Origin: Streptomyces albiflavescens
Lineage (GTDB): Bacteria; Actinomycetota; Actinomycetes; Streptomycetales; Streptomycetaceae
NCBI RefSeq assembly: GCF_014645835.1
Contig: NZ_BMMM01000021.1
Coordinates: 62,001-126,000 of the forward strand
Length of the DNA: 64,000 bases
Reading direction: 5' to 3'
Shown here: positions 51,955 through 61,242 of the stretch, piece by piece
How the letters are laid out: each line of letters starts with the position of its first letter
Numbering within the stretch: position 1 is the stretch's first letter
Notes under the pieces: model-generated
Told to the model about the DNA's origin: nothing
What the model saw: the letters and a program-made list of their open reading frames with translations, nothing else
Database searches by the model: none
Program-made: the position numbers and the translations under genes

Positions 51955-53613
51955 GTGTCTGAGACCGCCGCACCGCGTAGTCGTCCTACCGCCGTGACAC
52001 ACGAAGTGACCAACCAGCCCCCGCCGCTGACCGGTCACGACGCCGCGGCCGACCCGGTGCTGCTGGAGGGTGTGCGGCGGGAGGGCGCCGAGTGGCACCT
52101 GGACGACCTGCACCGGCTCGGCCGCCTGGTCGGCAGCGAGGAGGCGCAGCACTGGGCGGACCAGGCCAACCGCCATGAGCCCGAGTTGCGCACCCACGAC
52201 CGCTACGGCCACCGCATCGACGAGGTCGAGTTCCACCCCGCCTATCACTCCCTGATGGACGCCTCGGTGAGCGCGGGCATCGCCGGCGCCGCCTGGGCCG
52301 ACGAGCGTCCCGGCGCCCATGTGGCGCGTGCCGCGAGCTTCATGCTGACCACGATGCTGGAGCCGGGTCACCTGTGCCCCATCTCCATGACGTACGCGGT
52401 GGTCCCGGCCCTGCGCCACTCCCCCGACCTCGCCAAGACGTACGAGCCGCTGCTCACCAGCCGCGTCTACGACCCCGGCCTGCGCGCCCCGGCCGACAAG
52501 CGCGGTCTGCTCGCCGGGATGGGCATGACGGAGAAGCAGGGCGGCACCGACGTACGCGCCAACACCAGCAGCGCCACCGAACAGCCGGACGGCACCTGGC
52601 GCTTGCGCGGTCACAAGTGGTTCACCAGCGCGCCGATGAACGACCTCTTCCTCGTCCTCGCTCAGGCGCCCGGCGGTCTCTCCTGCTTCCTCGTCCCGCG
52701 CATCCTGCCCGACGGCAGCCGCAACACCTTCCGCATCCAGCGGCTCAAGGACAAGCTCGGCAACCGCTCCAACGCCAGCAGCGAGCCGGAGTTCGACGAC
52801 ACCGTAGCCTGGCTCGTCGGCACCGAGGGCAAGGGCGTACGCACCATCATCGACATGGTGACCATGACGCGGCTGGACTGCGTGCTCGGCTCCGCCGCCG
52901 GCACCCGCGCCGCCCTGGCACAGGCCGCCCACCATGCGCGCCACCGCGCCGTGTTCGGCGCCAAACTGATCGACCAGCCGCTGATGCGCAACGTGATCGC
53001 CGATCTGGGGATGGAGTCGGAGGCCGCCACGACTCTCGCGCTGCGTCTGGCCGGCGCCGCCGACCGCGCCCAGCGCGGAGACGACCGGGAGCGCGCCTTC
53101 CTGCGCCTGGCCACAGCCGTCGGAAAGTACTGGGTGTGCAAGCGGCAGCCGGCCGCCGTCGCCGAAGCCCTGGAGTGCCTGGGCGGCAACGGATACGACG
53201 AGGCCTCCGGCATGCCGCGCCTGTATCGCGAGGCCCCGCTCAACGGCATCTGGGAAGGCTCCGGCAACGTCAACGCCCTCGACATGCTGCGCGCGTTGAC
53301 GCGTGAGCCCGAATCGCTGGAGGCCTTCCGTACGGAGATCGAGACGGCCACCGGTGCCGATCGACGGCTCGACGCCGCCTGGCGGGAGCTCCAGGGCGAG
53401 CTCGTCCTCACCGACGACGCGCCCCTGCGCGCCCGCCGCGTCATCGAACGGGCAGCCCTCGTGCTGCAGGGCTCGCTCCTCGTCCGCCACGCACCGTCCG
53501 CCGTAGCCGACGCGTTCTGCGCGTCGCGGCTCGCCGGGGACCGAGGGCTCGCCTTCGGGACGCTCCCGCCGGGGACGGACTTCGCGGCACTGCTGGAGCG
53601 CCTTCCCGTCTGA
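51955..53613 (+). CDS. AidB-like acyl-CoA dehydrogenase
   Basis: A 552-residue flavoprotein of the acyl-CoA dehydrogenase superfamily, about the length of AidB (longer than the ~390-residue catabolic enzymes). It contains the FAD region TEKQGGTDVR, WFTSAPMNDLF, then the C-terminal segment ALECLGGNGYDEASGMPRLYR and GIWEGSGNV. AidB-type proteins protect or repair under alkylation stress or act on unknown acyl substrates. The start GTG 51955 is chosen over an earlier frame because GGAGGAA lies six bases upstream. Likely co-transcribed with the TetR gene. Confidence 0.92.
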   Translation: MSETAAPRSRPTAVTHEVTNQPPPLTGHDAAADPVLLEGVRREGAEWHLDDLHRLGRLVGSEEAQHWADQANRHEPELRTHDRYGHRIDEVEFHPAYHSLMDASVSAGIAGAAWADERPGAHVARAASFMLTTMLEPGHLCPISMTYAVVPALRHSPDLAKTYEPLLTSRVYDPGLRAPADKRGLLAGMGMTEKQGGTDVRANTSSATEQPDGTWRLRGHKWFTSAPMNDLFLVLAQAPGGLSCFLVPRILPDGSRNTFRIQRLKDKLGNRSNASSEPEFDDTVAWLVGTEGKGVRTIIDMVTMTRLDCVLGSAAGTRAALAQAAHHARHRAVFGAKLIDQPLMRNVIADLGMESEAATTLALRLAGAADRAQRGDDRERAFLRLATAVGKYWVCKRQPAAVAEALECLGGNGYDEASGMPRLYREAPLNGIWEGSGNVNALDMLRALTREPESLEAFRTEIETATGADRRLDAAWRELQGELVLTDDAPLRARRVIERAALVLQGSLLVRHAPSAVADAFCASRLAGDRGLAFGTLPPGTDFAALLERLPV

Positions 53614-53875
53614 CCGGCGTGCCCCGCGGCGACCGGGGAAGTACGGCCCCGGCGCCCCGCCCGAGATCGAAGTGGCCACCTGGGACGTCATCGGCGAGGC
53701 GTACACCCAGCGCCTGGCCGGCCCCGAGGCGTACCGCGCGGTCTTCCCCGAGCCCGAGGAAGACGAGGACGACGAAGACGGCGGGGGCAAGACCCTGCGG
53801 GCCCTCTTGGTTCCACGCCACCCGCGCCCACCGTGGCGGCGGCCCCCGATCCCCGGGGCCGCCGCCTTCGCCGCG
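53614..53875 (+). other. Short coding-like stretch, unassigned
   Basis: A frame from about 53640 reads PGAPPEIEVATWDVIGEAYT, then QRLAGPEAYRAVF and an acidic EDEDDEDGG run. The sequence looks coding, but there is no family match, and it runs into the C-terminal gene on the opposite strand. Possibly a remnant. Nothing else is seen here. Confidence 0.25.
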
Positions 53876-54922
53876 TCAGCTGATGTGGTTCGTCCAGCCG
53901 ACTTCGAGGTAGGTCGTGCGGACCAGCGGGTTGGCGCCGGCGCTGCCGCTTTCCAGAACGCGGCTCGTATCCGGGTCGATGACGTAACGGAGGGAGTACG
54001 GCAAGGAAACGGGCTTGGCGCCCTGCTTGTCCACCCGCCTGGTGCCGCGGAGGACGATCTCAGTGCCCGGACGGCCCCGGCTGTCCTTGACCTCGGGGGT
54101 CATGGTGACCCCCGGAGTCTCCGCGACGATCTGAAAGAGCGCGGAGCGCAGGTCAGGGCTCGCGGGTGACTCCGCCAGCAACGACATGATCTGCCCGAAC
54201 CGTTCCTCAGCGTTCTTGGGGAAGCGGGCCTTCAGCTTCTCCGGTTCGGTGGGGAGGTGGTCGAATTCGGTCCAGGGCAGGCGCCGGTCGCCCACGTTCC
54301 AATCTGCGATGTTGTGGCCCGACCTGCTCAGCTTGCCGTTCGGCTGCCGAATCCAGGTGGCTCCCGCCCGGTCGCTGTACACGGTCACCGTCGCCGTACT
54401 CCGGCCGTCCTTCACCCAGTAATGGACCATCCAGTACGTTCCGTGGGTCGCCGGTGCCTCTGTCGAGACCTTCGCCATGTCGTTCAGGAACTGCGAGGCC
54501 GCCGAGGCCGTCGACAGCGGCTTGCCGGTCACGTCCAGCACCGGGTAGACGGCCGCGCCCACGGCGATGGCGGCCACCGCCGCGGCCGCGACCAAGACGC
54601 GTCCACGACGCGAGAGGCGGCGCTGTCGCGGCGCCGTGCGCGGCCCGTCGGGGCCGAGGACGACCAGCGGGTCCTCGGGCAGGTCCTCCGGGGGCGCGAG
54701 GGAGGCCGCCGGGCCGCCTCGTCGGGCCGTGGCGAGGGGTACCACGTTGGCGTGTGCCGTGGCGGTGGGTGCCTGTTCGGTCTCGCGTTCCGCGAGGAGG
54801 GCCACGATGTCGCGTACGGCCATGACCTTGGCGTTCGAGGGCGGCGCCACGGTTCCGGCCGCGATCAGTTCGTCGGCGTCGGGGAAGTCGAGAAAGTCGT
54901 CACGTTCGGTCATGTCGGTCAT
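53876..54922 (-). CDS. Membrane-anchored CU044_5270-type protein, ECF-sigma partner
   Basis: A 348-residue protein with a short acidic N-terminal cytoplasmic region, one membrane helix at about residues 110-130 (GRVLVAAAAVAAIAVGAAVY) and an external domain with FLNDMAKVST, TYWMVHYWVKDG and TYLEVGWT. The layout matches the CU044_5270 family, which accompanies ECF sigma factors in actinobacteria. Its ATG overlaps the sigma gene stop (ATGA). It may act as an anti-sigma or a sensor for the sigma factor. Confidence 0.85.
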   Translation of the reverse strand: MTDMTERDDFLDFPDADELIAAGTVAPPSNAKVMAVRDIVALLAERETEQAPTATAHANVVPLATARRGGPAASLAPPEDLPEDPLVVLGPDGPRTAPRQRRLSRRGRVLVAAAAVAAIAVGAAVYPVLDVTGKPLSTASAASQFLNDMAKVSTEAPATHGTYWMVHYWVKDGRSTATVTVYSDRAGATWIRQPNGKLSRSGHNIADWNVGDRRLPWTEFDHLPTEPEKLKARFPKNAEERFGQIMSLLAESPASPDLRSALFQIVAETPGVTMTPEVKDSRGRPGTEIVLRGTRRVDKQGAKPVSLPYSLRYVIDPDTSRVLESGSAGANPLVRTTYLEVGWTNHIS

Positions 54923-55473
54923 TTCAGGTCTCCGGTCAGGTCGAAGGGGGCGCCCGAGCGCATACGGTTGCGGGCGCGGTGCAGACGGGTGCGGGCTGTC
55001 GCGGCGGGTATGCCGACCACGGTGGCGGCCTCGCTGGGCGTCAGCTGCTCCCAGGCGACAAGGAGCAGTAACTCCCGTTCCTCGGAGGGAAGTTGAGCGA
55101 GGAGCTCGCGCAGCCTGGGGGCCACGGCTTCGGCGACGAGCCGGTTGTCCACGGCCTCCCAGGGGTCGTCGTCGCCGATGGCGCGCGGGATGTCGGGGCG
55201 AGCCGCCGCGACCCGCCGCCAGTGAGCGGAGAGCACGTTCCTGGCCACGCCGAACAGCCAGGTCCGTACGGACCCGCGGGCCGGGTCGAACCCGCGTCGC
55301 GTCGCGTACGCCTGGAGCCACAGCTCGGCGAGCAGATCGTCGGCGGCTCCGGGGGCGCGGCGCGCGAAGTAGCCGTGCAGGGCTGCCGAATGGCGTTCCA
55401 CCAACGGCTCGAAGGAGGCTGGGTCGCGTGCCGTACGGCCCAGCAGCTCCTCGTCGTCCAGGCCCGTTGTCAT
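54919..55473 (-). CDS. ECF-family RNA polymerase sigma factor
   Basis: A 184-residue ECF sigma factor with region 2 (PASFEPLVERHSAALHGYFA to AELWLQAYATRRGFDP) and region 4 (LTPSEAATVVGIPAATARTR). ATG 55473 has GGAGG upstream; an earlier in-frame start is not needed. Coupled to the membrane protein gene by ATGA. The target promoter type cannot be read from the sequence alone. It has its own promoter region next to a MITE-like element at 55613. Confidence 0.93.
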   Translation of the reverse strand: MTTGLDDEELLGRTARDPASFEPLVERHSAALHGYFARRAPGAADDLLAELWLQAYATRRGFDPARGSVRTWLFGVARNVLSAHWRRVAAARPDIPRAIGDDDPWEAVDNRLVAEAVAPRLRELLAQLPSEERELLLLVAWEQLTPSEAATVVGIPAATARTRLHRARNRMRSGAPFDLTGDLK

Positions 55474-55612
55474 GGGACCTCCGTCTCCGGACCGCCGGTC
55501 GGCGGTCTCACCCCTTACTTGGCGGAAACCACCGACAGCGTTCGCGCCCCGGTCGAGGACCCGAGTCGCCTCGCCGCGGCCGGCAACGTCGAGATCGCCT
55601 GTACCCGTCCTA

Positions 55613-55787
55613 GGCCCTGTCGTCAAATTCCCGTCTGCCCCGCGACGCCATGCACGCACTCTCGCCGCACCGGGCACAGACCCAAGTACATCCAGTACGA
55701 GGGCCTGTGCCCGGCACGCCGAGAGCACGCACCTGACGCCGCAGGGCCCGCCCTCCGGGCGGACGACGGGAATTTGACGACAGGACC
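55613..55787. mobile_element. MITE-like element with near-palindromic ends
   Basis: A 175-base segment bounded by inverted repeats of about 23 bases that match at all but one position (ends GGCCCTGTCGTCAAATT and GGTCCTGTCGTCAAATT). Both ends are flanked by CCTAG/CTAG-type sequence, consistent with a target duplication. The interior also reads as an imperfect palindrome: similar peptides appear on both strands (GHRPKYIQYEGLCPARRE and GHRPSYWMYLGLCPVRRE). No transposase fits inside it. It may be a MITE mobilised by an IS5-like transposase elsewhere. Confidence 0.7.
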
Positions 55788-55790
55788 TAG

Positions 55791-56634
55791 CACGCCGTCC
55801 TCAACAGTCGGCCCGCCCTCACCCACCTCGCCCAGCACCGGACCCGAGCCGGCCAGGACCGCACCGGGGAACCGCAACCGGTTTCCCCCCGGGACGCGGT
55901 GCACGCCCTGCACCGGCTCAGCCTCATCGACCACACCCCCGCCGCCCCGCACCAAGCCGTCCGCGTCCACCAGCTCATCCAGCGCGCCACCCGTGACACC
56001 CTCACCCCCGACCAACAGGACGAGTTCGCCCGCACTGCGGCGGACGCCCTCCTCGCCGCCTGGCCCGACATCGACCGCGACACCACCCTGACCCAGGCCC
56101 TGCGCGCCAACACCACAGCCCTCGCCGCCCAAGCCCAAGAGGCCTTGTACCGGCCGGACGCCCATAAGGTGCTGTTTCGCGTGCATCGCGCTGACACCAG
56201 CCCGAATACAACCGGCCAGGTTGCCGCCGCCCTCGACCACTGCCAGCGCCTTGCCGCCGCCACCCGTCGCCGCCTCGGTCCGCGGCACCCCTGCACCCTC
56301 GCCGCTCGCCACCACCTGGCCCACTGGCGGGGGCGGGCAGGGGATGCAGCGGGCGCCGCCGATCTCGTCGAGCTGCTGGAGGACATGGTGCGAGTGCTGG
56401 GCGACGACCACCCCCACACCTCCTCACCCGCGGCAACCTCGCATGCTGGCGGGGGATCCGGCGGGCGCGGCCGCCGCGCTCGCCGAGGCGCTGGACGACA
56501 TGGTGCGAGTGTTCGGCGACGACCACGACCACACCCGCACCGCCCGCTACGAGCTGGCCAGGTGGCGCGCCCAGAGCCCGGCATCGGCCGCCGTGAGCCG
56601 CGCCGTACACAAGGCGAGGCGAATGTTCATCTAA
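55791..56634 (+). pseudogene. Broken NB-ARC/TPR-type protein, C-terminal part
   Basis: The frame from about 55791 holds HALHRLSLIDHTPAAPHQAV, VHQLIQRATRDTL and HTLAARHHLAHWRG-type TPR units (here LGPRHPCTLAARHHLAHWRG), as found in actinobacterial NB-ARC/TPR proteins. Near 56440 it shifts frame, and the next repeat (ALAEALDDMVRVFGDDHDHT) continues in another frame to the stop at 56634. The N-terminal NTPase is absent; a MITE lies directly at the truncation point. Confidence 0.7.
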
Positions 56635-56699
56635 CGGCGATCGATGAACAAGTCTGATGAGCCTCAAGACCTCGTTGACCTCGGTTTCATGACGGCCCG

Positions 56700-58244
56700 T
56701 CAGTCCAACTGGCGCACCGTGTCGGCTCGTTGGGCTGACGGCGGGCAGAGCGAGGGCCCGGCCGTCGCGTCGGGGCGCCGGGTTCCACCGCTCCGGCGGG
56801 CGGTCGAGGGTGCGGCGGACGCCGTTGAGGTGCTCGACGGCGCCGCTCCGGCGCCCGCGCCCGGCAAGGTCTCGACCCCCGTCCGAGGCGCCGCGACCCC
56901 GAGCGCCGGCAGCGCAAGGCACAGCATCGTGCCGCCTGCTGCCGGCGTTTCGGCCGTCACCGTACCCCCGTGCGTCTCCGCGATCTGCCGCACGATCGCC
57001 AGTCCCAGCCCGCTGCCGGGAAGGGAGCGGGCTTGGGTCGAGCGGTAGAACCGGTCGAAGACGTACGGCAGATCGGCCGCCGGGATGCCGGGACCCTCGT
57101 CGGCCACGGACAGCACCCCGGTCGCGCCGACCCGCACCGTGACCCGGCCGCCTTCGGGGCTCCACTTCACCGCGTTGTCCACCAGGTTGGCCGCCGCCCG
57201 CTCCAGCGCATCCGGGTCGCCGTGGACGAGGCACTCGGCCAGCTCCATACGGAAGGCGAGGCCCGGCGTGCGGCCGGTGGCCCGCACGACGACCCGCTGG
57301 GCCACGAGGTCAAGCCGGGTGTCCTCGGTGTGCGTGTCGGCGCGCCCGTAACGTGCCAGGTCAATCAGGTCTCCCACCAGCGCCATCAGCTCCCGGGTCT
57401 GCTCGCGCGCCGCCCCCACCAGCTCCGGCGCCTGCGGATCCCGCACACCGAGCCCCTCGTCCAGCAGTTCCAGATTGGTGTTGAGGCTGGTCAGCGGCGT
57501 GCGCAACTCGTGCGAGGCATCCGCGACGAGCCGCCGCTGGGTGGTCACGGACGCCTCGACCGCCGCAGTCATGGACGCGAAAGCCCGTCCCAGCCGGGCG
57601 ATTTCGTCCCGGCCCGAGATCTCGATGCGGGCGCCGAGGTCCTGTGTCGCGGTGATGTGCTCCACCGTCTCGGTGAGTCGGCGTACCGGGCGCAGCACCC
57701 GGCCGGCCGCGAGCCGGGCGACCAGTCCGGCGAGCAGGCTGCCGCCCACGGTAATCGCGATGAGCAGTAGCTTGAGACTGCCGAGCGGGGCACCGACCAC
57801 GGACGTCGGCATCGCGGCGCGGACCAGAACGCCGTTGGTGCCGGCCAGCGGGGCGGTGTAGACGCGGTAGCGGATACCGTCGAACTCGGCGTCCTGAAAG
57901 TACGGCTCGTGAGCGCCGGACGCGACCTGCTGGTCGGTAACGCTGACCTTGATGAAGCCCGTGTTCGAGCCCGGCGTCACGGGCGCGTCCAGCAACTGCA
58001 GTTTCGTCGAGCCGACGTCGACCGGTTCGCCCGCGAAGAAGGCCGGCTTCTGGCCCGTCTCGGCGGACTTCGTCTTGAGTGCCCGCAACGTGTCCGGAGC
58101 CTGCTCGACCGCGGCCACGAGGGTGGCGTCGTGCTGCTGGTTGAGCTTGGCGTCGAGAGAGGGATACAGCACGAGGGAGGCGAGCACGAGCGCAGCCAGG
58201 ACCACCGCGCCGCCGGCCAGCGCGACCCGGTTGCGCAGGCTCAT
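56700..58244 (-). CDS. Sensor histidine kinase with a long low-complexity tail
   Basis: A 514-residue membrane kinase: helix at about 9-28, external domain of ~130 residues, second helix (about 158-178), HAMP, phospho-acceptor His in ADASHELRTPL, N box NLVDNAVKWS, G1 DEGPGI and G2 GSGLGLAI. The last ~65 residues are Ala/Ser/Thr/Pro-rich and not part of the family. Its ATG overlaps the response regulator stop (ATGA, 58241-58244). The signal is unknown. Confidence 0.93.
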   Translation of the reverse strand: MSLRNRVALAGGAVVLAALVLASLVLYPSLDAKLNQQHDATLVAAVEQAPDTLRALKTKSAETGQKPAFFAGEPVDVGSTKLQLLDAPVTPGSNTGFIKVSVTDQQVASGAHEPYFQDAEFDGIRYRVYTAPLAGTNGVLVRAAMPTSVVGAPLGSLKLLLIAITVGGSLLAGLVARLAAGRVLRPVRRLTETVEHITATQDLGARIEISGRDEIARLGRAFASMTAAVEASVTTQRRLVADASHELRTPLTSLNTNLELLDEGLGVRDPQAPELVGAAREQTRELMALVGDLIDLARYGRADTHTEDTRLDLVAQRVVVRATGRTPGLAFRMELAECLVHGDPDALERAAANLVDNAVKWSPEGGRVTVRVGATGVLSVADEGPGIPAADLPYVFDRFYRSTQARSLPGSGLGLAIVRQIAETHGGTVTAETPAAGGTMLCLALPALGVAAPRTGVETLPGAGAGAAPSSTSTASAAPSTARRSGGTRRPDATAGPSLCPPSAQRADTVRQLD

Positions 58245-58912
58245 GGCTCCTCCCGCAGTACATAGCCGAGGCCGCGCACGGTCTGGATCAGCCGCGGTTC
58301 GCCGGCTGCCTCCAGCTTGGCACGCAGATAACTCACGTACACCCACAGGGCGTTGGAGGACGGACCGAAGTCATAGCCCCATACCGAGTCGAAGATGAGG
58401 GTCCGGCTGAGCACTCGCTCCGGGTTGCGCAGGAACAACTCAAGCAGCGCGTACTCGGTGCGCGTCAACTCCAGCTGCCGGGTGCCCCTGCGGGCCCGGC
58501 AGGCGGCCGTGTCCAGAGCGATGTCGGCGTAGGTCAGCACCTCCTGCGCTGCGCCGCTGCGGCGCAGCAGGGCGCGCAGCCGGGCCCGCAGCTCGTCCAG
58601 CGCGAACGGCTTGACGAGATAGTCGTCGGCGCCCGCGTCCAGGCCCGCGACCCGGTCGGAGACCAGGTCGCGGGCGGTGAGCATGAGGATCGGGGTGCCG
58701 TCGCCGCGGCCGCGCAGCCGGCGGCACACCTCGAGGCCGTTGGGTTCGGGCATCAGGATGTCCAGCACCACGGCGTCCTGCCGGGCCCGGGCCAGCTCGC
58801 TCAGCGCCGCGGCACCGTCGGGCGCCGTGGACACCTCGTAGCCGTCCCGCGTCAGGGCGTGCGCCAGCGAACGGCGCACCGCGTCATCGTCATCGACCAC
58901 CAGCACCCGCAT
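58241..58912 (-). CDS. OmpR-family response regulator
   Basis: A 223-residue response regulator: DDDD acidic cluster, phospho-acceptor Asp in VVLDILMPEPNG, Lys in YLVKPFALDEL, and a winged-helix output domain (ALWVYVSYLRAKLEA, TVRGLGYVL). ATG 58912 starts MRVLVVDDDD; an earlier in-frame TTG is less likely. It is the first gene of the pair with the kinase; a Lys-rich secreted protein follows upstream on the same strand at 58981 and may be part of the same regulon. Confidence 0.94.
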   Translation of the reverse strand: MRVLVVDDDDAVRRSLAHALTRDGYEVSTAPDGAAALSELARARQDAVVLDILMPEPNGLEVCRRLRGRGDGTPILMLTARDLVSDRVAGLDAGADDYLVKPFALDELRARLRALLRRSGAAQEVLTYADIALDTAACRARRGTRQLELTRTEYALLELFLRNPERVLSRTLIFDSVWGYDFGPSSNALWVYVSYLRAKLEAAGEPRLIQTVRGLGYVLREEP

Positions 58913-58980
58913 GGGCAATAGCGTGCCTCAGGTTGTGTAGGCGGCGGGTCAGGTCGTGAGGACCCGGCTCGCGGCCACGG

Positions 58981-59727
58981 TCAGGACTCGGACGGCTTCG
59001 CCGAGGCGGCCTGTCGCTCGCCCCCCAGACTCAACTTGACCTGGCCGATGGCATCCGCGAACTGCCTGGCCGTCACACCCAGCCCGCGTGCGATCGCGGC
59101 GAACCGAGCATCGCGCGGGTCGATTCCGCCGGACGTCCGGCTCAGCTTCTCCAGGGCGGCGAAGGCGCGCGCGGCCTGTTCGTGGGAGACGCCGAGCTGC
59201 TTGGCGAGCCCGTCGACAAAGGCCCTGGCGTCGGCCTTGGTCCCCTTGCCGTCCAGCCTCCCCTGGCGCTTGCCGCCCGCCTGTCCGAAGAACTCCTGCT
59301 CCAGCTTCGCCGCCTTCGCCTGAGAGATGCCGAGGTCGTGCGCGAGGAGCCGGACGATGGCCTGGTCGGACGGCGACTTGCCCTGTTCGCCGATGGCGCG
59401 CTTGACGTCGCGCAAGGAATTCTCGAGCTGCACCACGGAGACGCCGTAGCGCTTGGCTATCTCGGCCAGCCGGTCGGTCTGCTTGCCCTTCTCGCCCTGC
59501 TTGCCCTTCTCGCCCTGCTTGCTCTTCTCGCCCTGCTTGCCCTTCTCGCCCTGCTTGCTCTTCTCGCCCTGCTTGCCCTTCTCGCCGTGCTTGCTCGGGA
59601 CGTGCGCGCTCCCGCTGCCGCTCGGCGACGGCGATCCCTTGGCCCCGTCGGCGACAGCCGCGCCGGAGACCCCCGCCACCATGACGAGCGCCAGCGCCGT
59701 GGCGGCAACTCCCCTGCTCTTTCGCAT
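58981..59727 (-). CDS. Secreted Lys/Gln-repeat protein of unknown function
   Basis: A 248-residue exported protein: signal peptide (residues 1-27), then a low-complexity region made of six tandem GEKGKQ/GEKSKQ units (about 45-80), and a helical domain of ~165 residues (LAEIAKRYGVSVVQLENSL, then KADARAFVDGLAKQLGVSHE). The helical part repeats a pattern of short helices around LGV/YGV that resembles a set of related repeats. ATG 59727 has GGGAAG upstream. Highly basic repeats could bind nucleic acid or the wall. No known family. Confidence 0.8.
   Translation of the reverse strand: MRKSRGVAATALALVMVAGVSGAAVADGAKGSPSPSGSGSAHVPSKHGEKGKQGEKSKQGEKGKQGEKSKQGEKGKQGEKGKQTDRLAEIAKRYGVSVVQLENSLRDVKRAIGEQGKSPSDQAIVRLLAHDLGISQAKAAKLEQEFFGQAGGKRQGRLDGKGTKADARAFVDGLAKQLGVSHEQAARAFAALEKLSRTSGGIDPRDARFAAIARGLGVTARQFADAIGQVKLSLGGERQAASAKPSES
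59489..59596. repeat. 18-bp tandem repeat, six copies, inside the Lys/Gln-repeat gene
   Basis: Six 18-base units, alternating between two nearly identical forms (ttctcgccctgcttgccc and ttctcgccctgcttgctc). They encode the alternating GEKGKQ and GEKSKQ hexapeptides on the minus strand. The length keeps the frame, so copy number can vary. Confidence 0.95.
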
Positions 59728-60064
59728 CTGCTTCCCTTCCCCGAAGGGCCGACGTCTTCGGCCCGCCCGATCCCCAGGAGACCAGCCGCACTTCAACACG
59801 ACTTGCCGGCGAACCTTAGAGTTGCCATAGAGCGCCAAGCCGCGGGGTCAGCCGACGGACGCCGTGCGGCGCCGCACGACCGCCGGCACCCGCGCGCCCG
59901 CGCGCCCGCGCGCCCGCGCGCGCCCGCGACGTCGTTCCCGACTACGCGGGCATGCACGCCCTGGTTGCCGACCTGGTCCTGCCCGGCGACGCGTCCATGC
60001 ACGTCGGGCTGGTTCAACAGGACGGGGCCCGTGAGTGAGGCATGGGACTCCGGCTGCGCGGTTC
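59728..60064. other. Intergenic region with a GC-alternating tract
   Basis: Contains a (gcgcgccc)n run at about 59886-59928 that could adopt Z-DNA, and a plus-strand stretch (about 59935-60040) reading DYAGMHALVADLVLPGDASM without a start. No gene supported. Confidence 0.4.
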
Positions 60065-60916
60065 TCAGTAGACGATGGACACGATCTGGCACATGGCCTC
60101 GGCAAGCGGACGTTCTCCCTGGATGTGGACGTCTGTGAGGGCGGTGCTCGGCTCGATGCCGCGGGTGCACAAGCGCCAGGCAGTCTCCGAGTCCAACGTC
60201 ACCGATGCGGTGGGCCGCCCGTTGGGCGCCGCAGCCAGTGACCATCGGTCCTCAACGGCTGTCACGGTCCAGGTGCCACCGGCCGAGCCACTGATGACCA
60301 TCCGGACCTGAGTTCCGGTGGGGGCGGTCGTGCCACGCAGCGTGTGAGGCAGGGCCCGCATAAACGTGTCCAGGACTGTGGCGAGAGCCAGGGGTTCCGG
60401 ATCGGTCCCACGGCCGGTGGCATGGCGGATCTGCTGGCGGTGCGTCCAGTACTCGGTGAACTCCCGTGCGATGTCCAGCCACCTCGGTGCTGGGTCTGCA
60501 CCAGCCCAGGACACTCCCAGCCCTGCTGTACGGAGATCAGCGGCCGCGAAATTGCTGCTGACCTGGGCACCTGCTGCCTCGACGGCATCGATGAGCTCGG
60601 CGGGGCCGTGGTCGGTGTGGAGGTCTATCCAGTCCTGGTTGACGCGATGGATGAATGCTTCCAGGGTCTCGCCGACTGCGAACGCAGGCCGAAAGCCGTC
60701 CGTGCTCCAGCCGAGGCGACCCCGGTAGTCGCCGAGGATGTGGGCGGCGAGGTCCTTCACGCTCCAGCCCGGCACCGCCGCCGCCTTCCATTCAGTAGGT
60801 CGCAGTGCGCGCAGTAGGTTCAGGAGCGAGGCCAGCTCCGGCCCGAACAGGGGGCGAGCGTCGATCGGTGTGCCGAGCCAAGAGGCGTCGGCGACCCCGT
60901 TGGTCCGGTAACTCAT
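60065..60916 (-). CDS. Mycothiol-dependent maleylpyruvate isomerase family protein
   Basis: A 283-residue protein of the MDMPI/DinB-like family. The N-terminal DinB helix bundle holds the metal-binding His residues in SVKDLAAHILGDY and YWTHRQQIRHATG; the C-terminal SCP-like MDMPI domain has EDRWSLAAAPNG. In actinobacteria such enzymes use mycothiol, and the best-known member isomerises maleylpyruvate; the substrate here is unknown. No gentisate or related catabolic gene is seen nearby. Confidence 0.88.
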   Translation of the reverse strand: MSYRTNGVADASWLGTPIDARPLFGPELASLLNLLRALRPTEWKAAAVPGWSVKDLAAHILGDYRGRLGWSTDGFRPAFAVGETLEAFIHRVNQDWIDLHTDHGPAELIDAVEAAGAQVSSNFAAADLRTAGLGVSWAGADPAPRWLDIAREFTEYWTHRQQIRHATGRGTDPEPLALATVLDTFMRALPHTLRGTTAPTGTQVRMVISGSAGGTWTVTAVEDRWSLAAAPNGRPTASVTLDSETAWRLCTRGIEPSTALTDVHIQGERPLAEAMCQIVSIVY

Positions 60917-61242
60917 AGGCGGAGCCTGACACTTGGCAGGCCTCGCCTGCCGGCGAATACCGTCCTCGCGCGAAGGTCACCGTTCCCGTCAGCCGTCCGT
61001 GATCAGTCCTGTGCCGACGAGGCAGCCGTCGACCAGGTCCGGCTAGTACTGGAGTTTCTTGAGTCGGCGCCTGACAAGCCGAGCTGGATGCGGGCGCAAA
61101 CGATCAGGATGCGGAAGTCCCGCCGGCCGAAGCCCTTGGGCTCGCCCTTGCGGCCCCGGGGTTGCAGTCAGGTCCAGGGTGCGGGTGCTGTGCACTCACT
61201 TGGCATAGTTGACCCCGCCAAGGCGGCAGGAAAGGAAGGGTC
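60917..61242. other. Gap without a supported gene
   Basis: The minus-strand frame ends near 61050 in RRRLKKLQY, which could be the end of a transposase, but nothing else supports it. The rest is leader sequence for the gene at 61243. Confidence 0.4.

Noticed and set aside
59886..59928. GC-alternating tract as a possible CRISPR-like or structured repeat
   Set aside because: It is a simple low-complexity run without spacers or a fixed repeat unit.
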